64,000 bases of DNA from Ceratopteris richardii (Eukaryota > Streptophyta > Polypodiopsida > Polypodiales > Pteridaceae), in assembly GCA_020310875.1 (NCBI GenBank), contig CM035423.1, forward strand, positions 131,376,138 to 131,440,137. Direction: 5' to 3'. The position numbers were made by a program, and so were the translations under genes. Below, in pieces: positions 46,370 through 58,415 of the stretch. The notes beneath the pieces are model-generated. The model did not search any database and was not told the origin of the DNA. It saw nothing but the letters and a program-made list of their open reading frames with translations. Within the stretch, counting starts at the first letter, position 1, and each line of letters opens with the position of its first letter.

Positions 46370-49300
46370 AATCAGTCTCATAACACTACCTACTACAACT
46401 ATGCGAATGATACGCAGAATGACAATCATAGAACATTGATGATGAACTCGATAAGTATGTCAGAGAATGAAGACCTCAAGGTATTTTATATTGACTCTGA
46501 TTGTTCAAATCATTTGTTAGGAAATATAGAATTGTTATCAGAACTTGAAGGAGGTATTTCAAATCATACAGTACAAACAGGTGATAACACAAAACATAAT
46601 GTAAGGTCAATTGGAAAAGTAAAGTGTAAGAATGGAGCTGACCTACTAACAAATGTTTTGTATGTTCTAACAATCTCGAAGAATCTGATTAGTGTGGGAC
46701 AGATAGTAGGAAAAGGTATTCAAGTCAGATTTACAAATGAAGGAGTATTTGTTGAAGATCCAGAGAACGAATACAATCAAATTGTCCATGGTAAAAAGGA
46801 AGGTAGACTTTTTACTCTTAAAGTAGAAGGAAATTTTGGTCAAGCCTTGATCACACATGGTGATGAGGTATTTACAGAGTTTGACCTCTGGCATAAGAGG
46901 TTAGGACATTTTAATGAAACAGGAATCAAAACTATGGTGGAAAAACAATCTGTACAAGGATTACCAAATATGAAGAATCAACATATGATTCACAAATGTG
47001 AAGCCTGTTAGATGGGAAAAGCCCATAAGTTACCATTTCAGAAGGAAGGGTACAAACACGATGATGTGTTAGAAATCATACATACAGATGTATGGGGACC
47101 AATAAAAGAAGGATCTATCAGCAGCTCAAGGTATTACGTTCTTTTTATTGATGATGCAACAAGATGGATAACTCTTTATGTTTTGAAAGAGAAGTCTGAA
47201 GTATTTGAAGCTTTCAGGCATTTTCATGCATATGCTGAAAGACTTACAGGACAGAAACTCAAAAGACTAAGGTCTGATGGAGGAGGAGAATATTTTTCTC
47301 AAGAGTTCAATGACTATCTGTGGAATGCAGGTATCAAAAGAAAGAAATAACTTGCAGGTATACACCGCAACAAAATGGAGTAGCAGAAAGAAGAAACCGA
47401 ACTCTAGTTGAGTTTGTAAGAGCAATGCTAAAGGAGAAGAATTGTCCAAATTATCTTTGGGCTGAGGCTGTAAATACAGCTACATATCTGGTAAATAGAT
47501 TACCATGTACAACTTTAAATGGGATGACCCCTTATGAAGCTTGGTGGGGTAAGAAACCAGCACTTGATCATTGTAAAGTGTTTGGATCGGTCGCTTATGC
47601 TTATGTACCATCACAACTGAGACATAAGCTTGAACCAAAAGCTGAAAAATATATGTTCATCGGATATGATGAAAAATAGATGGGTTATAGGTTATGGAGT
47701 CCTCTAACCAAACAGTTTACTGTTTCCAGAGATGTGACATTTGATGAAGGAAAGAGCTGGTATACAGATAGTGTTGAAACACTTGAAGAAGAGATAAGAA
47801 GGAAAGAAAAAGGAAAATCACATATGCAGGTGAATGGAGATGAAGATCATATGCAGGCAAGTACGTCCAAGATCGGATGAGGTATGAGAAACGAAGATGA
47901 ACCAAGATTTGATGAAGATCTGTATTCAGATACACATGTAGAATATGAGCTAAGAAGGTCAAATAGAGTAAGGAAACAACCAACAAGGTATTCCTATGAC
48001 ACTTCTTATTTGAGTCAGAAAAACTATGCTTACTTAGTAAAGGAAGATGAAGAACCTCATAATTACGGTGAAGCAAAAGGTAAGAAACAATGGGAAGAAG
48101 CAATGAAAGAGGAGTTCAATGATCTTGAAGAGAACAAGACTTGGGAACTTGTTCCAAAACCAAATGGTAAGAAAGCGATTGGAAATAAATGGGTTTACAA
48201 AGTTAAGAAACTTGCAGATGGAAGGATAGCCAGATACAAAGCTAGACTGGTGATCAAAGGCTATGCTCAGATGCATGGCATAGATTATGATGAGACGTTT
48301 AGTCCGGTGGAAAATATGTCAACCATAAGGACATTAATTGCTATAGCAACATCAAAAGGATGGAAGCTAAGTCAGCTGGATATAAAGAATGCATTTCTGA
48401 ATGGATATATATCAGATGAAGTCTACATGGAACAGCTTGAAGGGTTTGTAAGTTCTAGTTACCCAGATCATGTTTGCAGATTAAGAAGAGCTCTCTATGG
48501 ATTGAAGCAAGCTCCAAGAGCTTGGAATTACAGACTTGTGAAGTATCTCAATGACCTTGGATACCAAAGCTCAAAGGCTGATGCAAGTCTACTCATTAAG
48601 AGAACAGATGAAGGTATGATCTACATTTGTATTTATGTAGATGACATAATAATCACAAGAACCTCAGATGAAGGAATCAAGGAAGTAAAAAGATTACTTG
48701 AAAAAGAGTTCAAGATCAGTGATCTAGGAAAGTTATCATAATTTCTTGGAATGGAAGTTACATATACAGATAATGGCATATATGTTTCGCAAGAAAGGTA
48801 TCTCCTAAACTTACTGAAGAAATTTAACATGGAGAATTGCAGAGAAGCTTCAACACCGCTTGAAGTAAATCATAAACTCAGCAAATATTGCGGTGCAGAG
48901 TTTAAAGATATGAGGAAGTATCAGTCGTTAGTGGGAAGCTTAATTTATGCTACACTAACAAGACCGGATCTCAGTTATGTAGTGGGAGTTCTCTCACAGT
49001 TCATGCATTGTCCGAAGGATCAACATTGGGTTGCAAGACAAAGAGTGCTTAGATATATCAAAAGAACTATAAAAGAAGGATTATATTATCCTTTTACGTC
49101 ACATATACAGCTGAGAGCATACATTGACTCAGACTGGGCAGGAAGTCAAGATGACAGAAGGTCAACACATGGGTATATGATATACCTAGGACATAAGCTT
49201 GTAAGTTGGTGTTCAAAGAAGCAACACACAATGGCTTTATTGTCAACAGAAGCAGAATATAAAGGACTTGTGGAAGTAGCTAAAGAAGTGATATGGATGC

Positions 49301-49584
49301 AGACCTTGTTCAAAAGCATGGGTATTGATCAAGGTATACCTATCATACATGGAGATAATATGAGTTCGTTGTATCTTGCAGTAAATCCAGTATTTCATGC
49401 AAGAACAAAACACATAGAGATTCAATATCATTTCCTGAGGGAAAAGGTAATGGAGAAAGAGATTGAATTAGTATACACATCTACAGAAGATCAGATAGTA
49501 GATATTCTGACAAAGAGCTTAGATGGAGTAAAGACAAGCAGATTCAAAGAAATGGCAGGTATAAAAGAAAAGAAGAATATATGA
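46370..49584 (+). pseudogene. pol: Copia pol: protease, integrase, RT, RNase H
   Basis: The protease reads FYIDSDCSNHLLG, where the catalytic DSG is DSD. The gag-pre-integrase block has LWHKRLGHFN. Integrase has HTDVWGP, LRSDGGGEYFSQEF and the glutamate block QQNGVAERRNR. RT has KGYAQMHGIDYDETF, LDIKNAFLNGY, YGLKQAPRAWNYR and YVDD (48634-48645). RNase H has DSDWAG, STEAEYK and TKHIEIQYHFLRE. Damage: TAG at 47009, an extra A near 47335 that shifts the frame, TAG at 47677, TGA at 47878 and TAA at 48739. Each can be placed by comparing with the intact frame at 2-2281, for example CAG to TAG at 47677 and TAC to TAA at 48739. Confidence 0.93.
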
Positions 49585-49609
49585 AAGATCAGAGAATGCA
49601 AATTAGTGA

Positions 49610-49621
49610 TTGAGGGGGAGC
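49610..49621 (+). other. Polypurine tract
   Basis: TTGAGGGGGAGC just before the LTR start TGTTGAAG, the same as at 2308-2318. Confidence 0.88.
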
Positions 49622-50766
49622 TGTTGAAGAATCACTCACAAATTTGACATACAGATAGACATAAAGACAAAGAAAGACAAAGAGAAGCAGAAACAAAGTC
49701 AGTAAGAAAATCAAGCCTTAGTGAAGGGACAAATTCACGAATGTAATATAGTTCATAGAAACTTCCAAAAATACGAGTTTGGAATCTCGGAACAAAATGT
49801 ATATATATGAGGTAGAAGATCATAATAGAAGAGGGGAAAAGAAGAAGAGAGCTGTGGGCTCATAGAACCGGAATAGAATAGCACATATAGAAATTGAGGA
49901 TAGTGATATAGAAGACGCCAGAGATTGCGTATGTAGAGATGAATAATAGAACGTGAATTGTCGTGTATTCATCTAAGAGAGATGGTAAGGAATAACTACT
50001 CGGAGTAGGAGAGTTTTCCATAGCTATGAGCAAAGTGAGGCCAAGCTATTTTGTACACATCTTCTCTAATAGAAAACACATGTTCATGTGGAAGATTGAG
50101 TGCATTCTTCGTATGTGAAGAAATCTGAGTGATTTCATGTTACTATGAAAGTTAGTTAACAGTTACAGTTTTCTCAGTAAACATTTTCTGGTACTTCTGA
50201 GAGTTAGATCTCGTAACATAGTGTAAAGGTTTTCGTGAGCGATAGCTCATCTTGAAGCTAGAATTCTGAGCTACAAACTGATCAAAAGACTTCTGTGAAA
50301 CGGGACGAGTACATAGTACTATGCCCGACCGTAAAAAGGCATCCTGAACTAGTGAAGATTTTTCTTAAACTTCAGAAAGAGTTCATTTCTTGAAGTAAGC
50401 TCAGGTATTACTTGCTTATTTCATCAACAATCATTTGAAGTAATTACAAACAGAATTGCAATTGACTCCGGTACAATTATAGTTCAGTGAAATTCCAGTG
50501 AAATTCTGGTGAATTCAAAAATATATTTGTAAAGTTTTCAGTTTTAGAAAGCTTGCTAAGCTAGTGATGATTATAGAGGTGTTCTAATATCACTCTAGCT
50601 TAGTTCTTGTGGCATGGTGAATTCGGCAGTTGAGCTTTAGCTAGTTAAGCTCACTTGCTGCGTCAACAAGTAGTACAAGAGCTCAACAGTTGATGATGGT
50701 TTGTTAGAGCTCAACAAGTGGCAATATTCCACAGCTTAGTGTTAAGCTTTTGTCACGAAATCAACA
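49622..50766 (+). repeat. 3' LTR, complete
   Basis: 1,145 bp, TGTTGAAGAATC to GAAATCAACA. TATA box TATATATATGA at 49800-49810. The following R region starts near AGAAGAGGGGAAAAG. Confidence 0.9.
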
Positions 50767-51427
50767 TAGAGTAGGATCAGTCTTAGTAGATCCCACTCCC
50801 GAGGACCTAGACATGATGCTTAAGGCATATCAGGCTAGAGTCCAAGAAGGGCCAAACATAATAGATCATGAAAAGTGTTACCCTAGAGCGGAATAGCGAA
50901 CTAAAATTTGTGCTAAGATGGTGGATTTGCCTCAAACCATGTTTGAAGCCAGTTGCCTCTTTAACTTCTCTAGTTCAGCAAAGAAATAGTTGCACTTTGA
51001 TGGATTGTTAGAAAGATTGGAGAGACTAATTGCAAAATTAGAAAAGGGCCCCACCTCCCTGGATAAGGACAAGGCAAGTGAAAGAATAAGCCTTCCTGCC
51101 AAGCAAGCTTATGTGTCGAACTCCACAGAACCAGATGCATCTTCTTCTATGAATCCATATTCATTAGAATTCCTGCGAGAGATTCAAGAAGATAAATGGG
51201 CTAAAGAAAGTGAAGTTCCTCCTCCCATTGAACTTGTGGATGATGCGCATGATCAATTCCCACAAGACATTCCTTCCATTTATGAAGAACAGGAAGATAC
51301 CCAATCTCGTGAGAGATTAGACTTTGATTCTAATTCCCTGCAAGAACTACCCCATTTCATAGGCCCATGGAAAGCTAGGTCTACTTGTATGAGGGCACCC
51401 ATGGTCATGATAAGAAACAAAGACTAA
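50767..51427 (+). pseudogene. Gypsy polyprotein region before the protease
   Basis: In one frame with the downstream protease: VDPTPEDLDMMLKAYQARV, CYPRAE then a stop, KMVDLPQTMFEASCLF, a second stop, then 145 open codons (50990-51427) with an acidic stretch and ELPHFIGPWKAR, ending in TAA at 51425. No gag core or zinc knuckle is visible; the element is cut at 50767 by the LTR end of the copia element. The tail probably links gag to protease. Confidence 0.5.
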
Positions 51428-51442
51428 ATTATACCTAGATAT

Positions 51443-51934
51443 ATGGAGGTAGTAAAGAACACTAAAGTGCAGTGCAATCTCACTTTAGAAGAGCTACTCA
51501 AGGTTAGGCCAGAACTATGGAAACATGTAGCCAATCAAGTTCCAGAAGTAGCAAAACCTCGTTCCCAAGTAGATTCTCATAGAATAGTGCCAGAAATACC
51601 CTTGGACAAGATAGGAGACATGAGTGAAGGAGAAGAAGGAGACACTTATCTTCCCATTACCCATCAAGGATACACGACCAAGGCAATTTTGGACTCAGGT
51701 GTAGAAGTTGCAATTGCCACCACTTCCCTATGGAAGCAATGGGGCAAGCCCACACTCTGGCCAACAAGAATGAAATTGCAGATGGTCGATGGTCACATTG
51801 AGAGACCCGTAGGACTATTAGAAGGAATAACTCTCACTACATGTGGTGTAGAGTTTGAGCATACTTTTGCTATATGTGACTTTAACACGAATCAGGCATA
51901 TGAGATGATTTTGGGAAGTCCATTTATGCGATAG
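51443..51934 (+). pseudogene. Gypsy retropepsin domain before RT
   Basis: The frame reads LTLEELLKVRPELWKHVANQ, then YLPITHQGYTTKAILDSGVE with the D-S-G triad, VEVAIATTSLW, LQMVDGHIERPVGLLEG and MILGSPFMR, the closing ILG block. It would cleave the gag-pol polyprotein. It sits where gypsy proteases normally sit, just before RT and in the same frame; a TAG at 51932-51934 separates them. It differs from the domain at 43285-43758, which lies after integrase. Confidence 0.72.
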
Positions 51935-54160
51935 TTGCAAGTGGTACAAGATTGGGGAACCAATTCTTCGTATTTGCAACACTTAGGTGTTACAACCAAA
52001 GTCAACCTCAAAGATTACTCTCATAGAGACGTACCGCCCATTCAATGGAATCCCATCCATAGAGCTAAAGATGATACTGAGTTGGTTCATTCCATAGGAT
52101 CAGGATCCTCATGGATGCATGAAGACACTCACCTATGGATGTGTAAAGTGCTGGTAGAAGAAGAGAAGAGAGAAAAAGCCAAAGAGGTAGGTGCGAAGGA
52201 AACTCATAGATCAATTCAAGACCCAACCTATGCACTTGTAGTATTCCCAGATGAAGAGTTTGAACCTCATGGTTGGGCAGAAATTTTAGCAACAATGGAT
52301 GTAGCCATCAATGAAGAACAATGGACACCCCACTGTGATGAGGATGGCTATGACATTTCAATCTTCACAGTAGAGCCAATCATGTGTGATTCAGTTATTG
52401 AAGAATGTGAACCTAGCACGAATGCATTCGAGGATGCGGCGTCAGATGAGGAATATTTCTACGAAGTAGAAGTTCACCGTCAGAGACATGAAGATCTTAC
52501 AAATGATGTGAGATTAACCACACAAATGACCACCAAGTATGAAGGAAAGAAAAGGAAGAAGAAAGAAGCCACATCAAAGGAGGACGAATCTTTTTTTGAG
52601 GTCCCTAAAAATTTTAAGAAGTATGAGATAGAAGATAGGAGATTCATGGTAAGAATGTCTAATTGTGATGCACAAGGAGGAGAGGCCTATGATAACAAGG
52701 AACCCACCAAGAAAATTGTGGTAAACATAGAAGAGGGAGAAGAAAGATGCACCTACATAGGACATGACCTGACTAAGAATGAAGAGCAAGAGTTGGTAGC
52801 CTTGCTAAGACAATATAGAGATCTTTTTGCATGGACCTGCAAAGACTTAAAAGGTGTACACCCTGAAATATGCTCACATATGATTCCTATGACCTCATAT
52901 GCCAAACCCTCTAAACAAAAGCCATACACATATAACGATAACTATGCTCCCAAGATCAAGGAAGAGATAGATTGTTTGGTTGAAGCTCGATTCATCTACG
53001 AAATTGAGCACACTAAGTGGGTATCCCCCATCGTAGTGGTGCCCAAGAAGAACGGAAAGTTACGTTTATGCATTAACTTGAAGAAAGTTAACTCAGTCAC
53101 TATTAGAGATAGTTATCCGCTTCCTATCACTGAACATCTCTTAGAAAGAGTAGCAGGCAAGGAAGTGTACAGCTTCCTTGATGGCTTCTCTGGCTACAAT
53201 CGAGTGGCCATAACTCTAGAAGATGAGCATAAGACAGCCTTTGCTAGAGAGTAGGGCATATTTGCCTTTCGAGTAATGCCATTTGGTCTTACCAATGCGC
53301 CAGCTACCTTTCAAAGGCTGATGTGCCATGTGTTTAAAGAGTTCTTGAGGAAAAATTTGGAAGTCTATGTTGATGATGTCTATGCTCATTTCAACATAAG
53401 ACAAACACATATCCCAGAGTTGAGAGCTATTTTTGACAAATGTAGGGAATACTAAGTCTGCTTGAACCCAAAAAAAAGTGTGTTTTTATGGTCAGGCAAA
53501 GCAAGATTCTAGGACACATAGTGTCAAAGAATGGCATATCTACGGACAAGGAGAAAGTGAGAGCTATTGCAGAGCTACCTAGGCCAAAGAATTTCAAGGA
53601 GGTACAGGCTTTCATGGGGCATTGTGGCTACTATCGCCAATTCATTCAGATGTATGTGGTCATTGCAAAGCCTCTGTACTCCTTTTTGACTAACTTTGAG
53701 TGGATGGAAGAATGTGAGAACTCCTTCAATGAGCTTAAATGGCAATTATGTTCAACACCAATCTTGACCACACCAGATTGGAACAAACCCTTCCATGTTC
53801 ACGTGGATGCATCCAATTATGCTATTGGGTGTGTACTTGCACAACATATGGGTGAAGGTAATATGGATCTTTTAATTGCATATACTAGTAGACAGTTGAA
53901 TGCAGCTGAATGAAACTATACCACCACCGAACGAGAAGGATTAGGCATGGTATATGCGGTTAAGAATTTTAGACACTATTTGCTTGCAAATAAGTTTAAA
54001 TTTTTTACTGATCATCAAGCTCTAGTGTACTTGGTAAACAAGCCATGCAATACAGGTAGATTAGTAAGATGGTTCCTCTTACTAATGGAATATGACTTTT
54101 AGGTAGTGGTGAGGAAAGGCAAGACTCACTTGAGAGCAGAGATGCTCAACATATGAACCT
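51935..54160 (+). pseudogene. pol: Gypsy RT and RNase H
   Basis: 439 open codons (51935-53254) start with a long acidic linker and reach RT with VSPIVVVPKKNGKLRLCINL, SYPLPITEHLLERVAGKEVY and SFLDGFSGYN. After a TAG come FGLTNAPATFQRL and the catalytic YVDD (53366-53377). A shift near 53480 leads to GHIVSKNGISTDKEKVRAI and the RNase H domain with VHVDASNYAIGCVLAQ, TTTEREGLGMVYAVKNFRHY and FFTDHQALVYL (to about 54155), broken by TGA at 53911 and TAG near 54101. Integrase should follow but is absent; text changes to an unrelated coiled-coil ORF. Confidence 0.88.
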
Positions 54161-54199
54161 GTTTAGAGTCCATGAAACACTACAAGAATGACTCACAAA

Positions 54200-55405
54200 T
54201 ATGGAGAAGGACAAGTGGCTACTACAATAGAATTATGATACCTTGCAAAGACAATATGAGGAATTAGAGGCCAACCCACCCCCACTAGATTCACAAGCAC
54301 AACAACACCTCGAGGAAATGATACGCATCCAACAAGCCGACAATCTCAAAACCCATCGTAACCTCACATTACGAAGGAAACACATGTGAGCAGCACTAGA
54401 AGAAAATAAAAGATTACAAAGACAGAATGAAGAAAATGTAGAAGCGGGATGGAAGGATCACCAAAAGAGATCGATCTGGAGCGGTTCAAGGCCATCCTGT
54501 CAGCCAACATGCAGATCATATTGGACACCCATACTGACCTCCTAGATGCATATGATGCCTTAGAAAATGAGTGTGATGACCTACGGAAGCAATTGGCCAA
54601 TCAACGAGAACAACCAAAAGAAGCAACACCTACATACGTCACATCTGAAGAGGTGATAGAATTGAAAGCACAACTGAAAGCTCTGCAAGATAAGCTTCTC
54701 CAATATGAACGTCAACCGTCTCCCCTAGTGGAGCCAGAGCCTGAAGAACTAGTTCCAATTGAAGTAGAGGAGACATTTGAAGACCCTTATGAACCTATGC
54801 CTGCACTTGGAGGCAAACAAATAGAGAAAGGAATGGATACATTTGAGATTGAAGCCCCAGAATGGCTGCAAAGGTTAGAAAAGGTAGGCCCAACTCATGA
54901 TGACAGAGTACTAGTACAGATACAGTCCATGTCTCGTCTGGAAGAAGTCATCATCAAATAAGACTACTTCAAGAACCTATCTCATCATCGATAGATTGGT
55001 GTTTCTGATGATTTGTATGTACCATTTTGCATCTTATTAGCAGATTATAATGCAGAGATCAAACACCACACCACAAAAGAGCCAACCTCTACAACCCAAT
55101 TTGCCCCAGATGACATTCTTGAGAGCATTGCATAGGGCAACATCTTTCAACCTACATGGAGAATATGATTACTAGAAACCTATCCTGAAATGGTGCACAC
55201 ATGGAACAACATGCCCTTTTACATTAAGTATAACCCCTGCTATTGTCCTGTTTTTCGACAAAGATCATGGCTTGAGTTCACTCAAATAGTGAAGAATGTC
55301 AAAGGATGTGACAAATGGCTGAACTATGTATATTTGGCACCGCCAAATGGCCCTCCAATGGTGGCATATATGATTTCAACCATTCCAAATTGGGGCATTA
55401 GGTAG
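54200..55405 (+). pseudogene. Coiled-coil ORF between gypsy RNase H and LTR
   Basis: A Glu/Gln/Leu-rich coiled-coil segment (TLQRQYEELEA, AALEENKRLQRQNEENVEA) is followed after a shift by 170 open codons (54449-54961) with DALENECDDLRKQLANQ and ELKAQLKALQDKLLQYERQ, then an acidic stretch. The same frame goes on through about four stops to 55405 with DDLYVPFCILLADYNAEI, MVHTWNNMPFYIKYNPCY and WLEFTQIVKNVKGCDKWLNY. No membrane segment or known fold was recognised. It takes the place of integrase or an envelope-like third ORF. It may be an accessory ORF of a second element joined by deletion. Confidence 0.55.
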
Positions 55406-55700
55406 TCAAAAACTATAAAAAGGAGCTAAAAAGCTCATTTTTGGGGAGAATGAATTGTAATCTGAACTAAAAAAGCTCTTGTAATGGTCTTTTGATCTTA
55501 ATCAAAGCTTCCATTGTCTCACTCGTTGTTCTACCTGTGTGCACGTGTGTGTGTGTGTATGTGTGTGCATGCTTGTGTGCTTCTCCATCACCACTTGTGC
55601 ACATCACTTGCTTGAGGTCTTCATACCATCCTCATGTCTTCTCGGATTGACATTAAAGGAGGTGCTACTCACCACTGAGCTACACCATTCTTCCCTCAAT
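55405..55700 (+). repeat. Gypsy LTR promoter and R-U5 region
   Basis: A TATA box (ACTATAAAAAGGAG, 55412-55425) follows the coiled-coil ORF almost at once. Next come AGCTCTTGTAATGG, ATCAAAGCTTCCATTGT, a GT microsatellite (55545-55570) and AGGAGGTGCTACTCAC. The same order occurs on the minus strand at 24531-24260. The LTR start and end were not found. Bases 55700-55925 show nothing else. Confidence 0.6.
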
Positions 55701-55925
55701 AATTGCTCTTGCTTTAGCTGTTCAGCATACTTGGCTATTTGAGCTTCAAGCCCACCTTATGTGTTTGGTTATTTTCTAGCACTATTGATTGAGCAAGATC
55801 GCATTCATCAGTTCTTTATTCCTATTCCGTAAGGTGTTTGTCTCATCCATGTAAACTTTTATGTGTGCTTCTAGAATTTTGCTTCTATTGGAGATTCGTA
55901 TCTTTTTTGTTTCACTGGCCTTGTA

Positions 55926-57880
55926 TTAATGTTGATACTCCTTGAGATGATTTTGTAGCTGTTGCTTTTCCTTTGTAAGCCTCTTGCAATATTCTCTAAC
56001 TTCTTCCACTTCCTTTTCCTTTGTCAATAGAGATTGTTGAGATTGTATCATCTTGGCTGATAAATTTTCACTCAATATGTTGAATTGATTTCTCTCTACC
56101 ATCGCTTTGTCATAATCTCTGTCTACTCCCATTAGTTGTTGTTCTGTGTCCATGGTAGTTTTAATCATTTGTTTTACCATGGATTTTAATAGAGCCACAT
56201 CCACATTTAACCATGTTTTTGGTATACTAGGTTCTTCATTGTTTCATTTATCTTGAGCATGTGTGGTTCCTCTTTTTGGTGTTCCTCCACTTCTTCATCC
56301 GGTACATTAATATCTTGTGCTTGTTCTTGTGTTGTGCCCTCTGATTCATATTCATCCTTTACCTGATTCAGTTCTTCCCATCTTCCATCATCATTTGATT
56401 CACTTTGTATCTCCATGTTCATGGTCGATTGGTCATGATCTTCTTGGATTTCAGATGAAGAGCTTCAATTGACTAGTCCCAACTCTCTATATCGGTGGAA
56501 CTTTGTTAGTCTCTTGTCTGGCATATGGTGAGATGTTGTATGGGCTTGATGGTAATGATGCCCTTGAACTAGCAGATTGAGATGGCCTTCCATGAAATCG
56601 TGAGTTTTCTCCATGGCTTCTTGTAGCTCCACTTCCGTGATGGGCGTGGGTTTTTCTAGGAGGGTTCTCGGAAGTACATGTATCCTCTTGGATGTAGGGG
56701 TTACTTCCTCTTTTAGCACTTCCGTGAGTCATTTTTTCCTCACATTATTGGTTGTGAGCTCATTCTAGCTTCTTCTATAACCCCCACACCTTTCTTCTTT
56801 TTAAGTATTGTTGTTGTCTTTGCGTACTTGGCCATTTCCGTTGAAGATGTCATTTCCTTCAGATATTCTATGATATTCAAAGCATGGTAGATTAATACCA
56901 TTAATGCCACACTTCCATTAGGGAACTTCTTGAGACCCCATTGCTTTGTGGCTTCAAAAAACCTACCCCATTGCTTTTTGGCTTCAAAAAACCTTTCTTG
57001 AATATGGGGTGTCAAGTCCATTTGGTTGCCTATTTGTTTGGTTGCATGAGATAATAGCTAAACCACTATTTTCTATGGTGCCATGTATCGATGAATGTTA
57101 GGAAAGTAGAAGTGTTGGTGCACTAGCCTAACAGCCTCTTTGATATCATTTCAATTAATATCCAGGAATGTCACTTTGGAGTCTTTGTAGTAGAGAATTA
57201 GTCTTGAGGATAACCCCATTCAACCATCTTCTCATGTGTAGTGAGTCATCGTTTCCCATGGCTTGGTATCCCCCTTGCTTAGCTAGAGACAAGTAAGGTA
57301 CCTTACCATATTTTTCTTCTTATTTCTAGGTCTGAAAGAAAACAAGAGATTAGTTTATAGCCGAAGCATTTATTTATTTACAATATTTGATCATTCCTAT
57401 GACAGTACAAGCTAAGTCCTATTCTAGTTACGGAAATATGCACCACTACTTTTATTGAAGAAGTTGTGTGCTGAATGCATGGCCTTGTAACATGACCCTA
57501 TGGTGCATACTCTGGATGCGATTGATTCTCTATGAGTGCAAGAATGGTCTCTTGGGTCATCTTGGTTGATTCCTTGTCGCTTCTTTGGTCTCCAAGTTAA
57601 CATTGTATTCCATTTCATGGTGTTTGTTTCTGTTGTGTTGTCCTTCCTTCATTCTTGAATGTAGTGTTTGACCGCCTTCTGTTCTTGGATTGGGATCTCC
57701 ATGTTGTAGTCATCTTGGGATGTCTTCCTCCCTGGTTGATTGATTTGTTTGCTTGATTCCAATGATATGGCATCTTAAGCATCTTTTTCATCCCTTAATG
57801 TGCTTGTTGTAGGGTCGATTTTGGAATCCAAATAAGTCGTTGTGTCCTTTGCGCTTCGATCAATGACTTTGGAATCCATA
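55926..57880 (-). pseudogene. Uncharacterised repeat ORF family, minus-strand copy
   Basis: On the minus strand, in order: YKAMHSAHNFFNKSSGAYF (57424-57618), AKKQWG twice followed by FPNGSVALMVLIYHALNIIE (56740-57021), VLPRTLLEKPTPITEVELQE and LLVQGHHYHQ with RELGLVN (56465-56719), RWEELNQVKDEYE (56207-56422), and then a clear coiled coil with VKQMIKTTMDTEQQL and KEKEVEEVREYCKRLTKEKQ (55926-56204). The first four blocks match the plus-strand copy at 3951-5800 in order and spacing. Stops and shifts lie between blocks. The coiled coil has no match there, so the C-terminal parts differ. Function unknown; shared conservation of HHYHQ and the NGSV box suggests a real fold. Confidence 0.6.
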
Positions 57881-58023
57881 CGCATAGAATTCCACGTTTA
57901 TTTCATGGCAATGTGCTTGGCATTACAAATTTTTCCAAGCAAAACATGATATACAAATGTGGAGCATGCCAATTTGGCAAAACTCATAGGCAACCATTCA
58001 ATAGAAAGGGGCACATGTATGAA

Positions 58024-58415
58024 GACTACTTGGAGCTTGTACACACTGATGTGTGGGGTCCTAGCAAAGATCCATCAATCTCAGGTTCAAGGTACTATGT
58101 TTCATTTATAGATGATTACAGTAGATGGACAATTCTCTATTTCATGAAGCATAAGGATGAAGTATTTACATGTTTCAAAAAGTACTTGGCATTGGTTGAG
58201 AATCCAACAGGTAGAATCAGACTACTTGGAGCTTGTACACACTGATGTGTGGGGTCCTAGCAAAGATCCATCAATCTCACGTTCAAGGTACTATGTTTCA
58301 TTTATAGATGATTACAATAGATGGACAATTCTCTATTTCATGAAGCATAAGGATGAAGTATTTACATGTTTCAAAAAGTACTTGGCATTGGTTGAGAATC
58401 CAACAAGTAGAATCT
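58024..58415 (+). repeat. 196-bp tandem duplication inside integrase
   Basis: 58024-58219 recurs at 58220-58415 with three differences. It repeats the integrase core from YLELVHTDVWG to LALVENPT. Because 196 is not a multiple of three, the frame shifts at the joint, so integrase cannot be read through. Confidence 0.92.

Larger units (their letters stand above)
44213..50766 (+). mobile_element. Copia element with two LTRs, coding region dead
   Basis: Parts in order: 5' LTR (truncated), Met primer site, gag, protease, integrase, RT, RNase H, purine tract, 3' LTR. The same family as the element at 1-2720. The 5' LTR lacks about 191 bp present in the 3' LTR, so no target duplication can be read. 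LTR divergence by eye is several percent, in line with the six premature stops and one shift in its coding region. Confidence 0.92.

Noticed and set aside
47717..48103. 128-codon minus-strand frame opposite copia pol
   Set aside because: Shadow of the plus-strand linker and RT.
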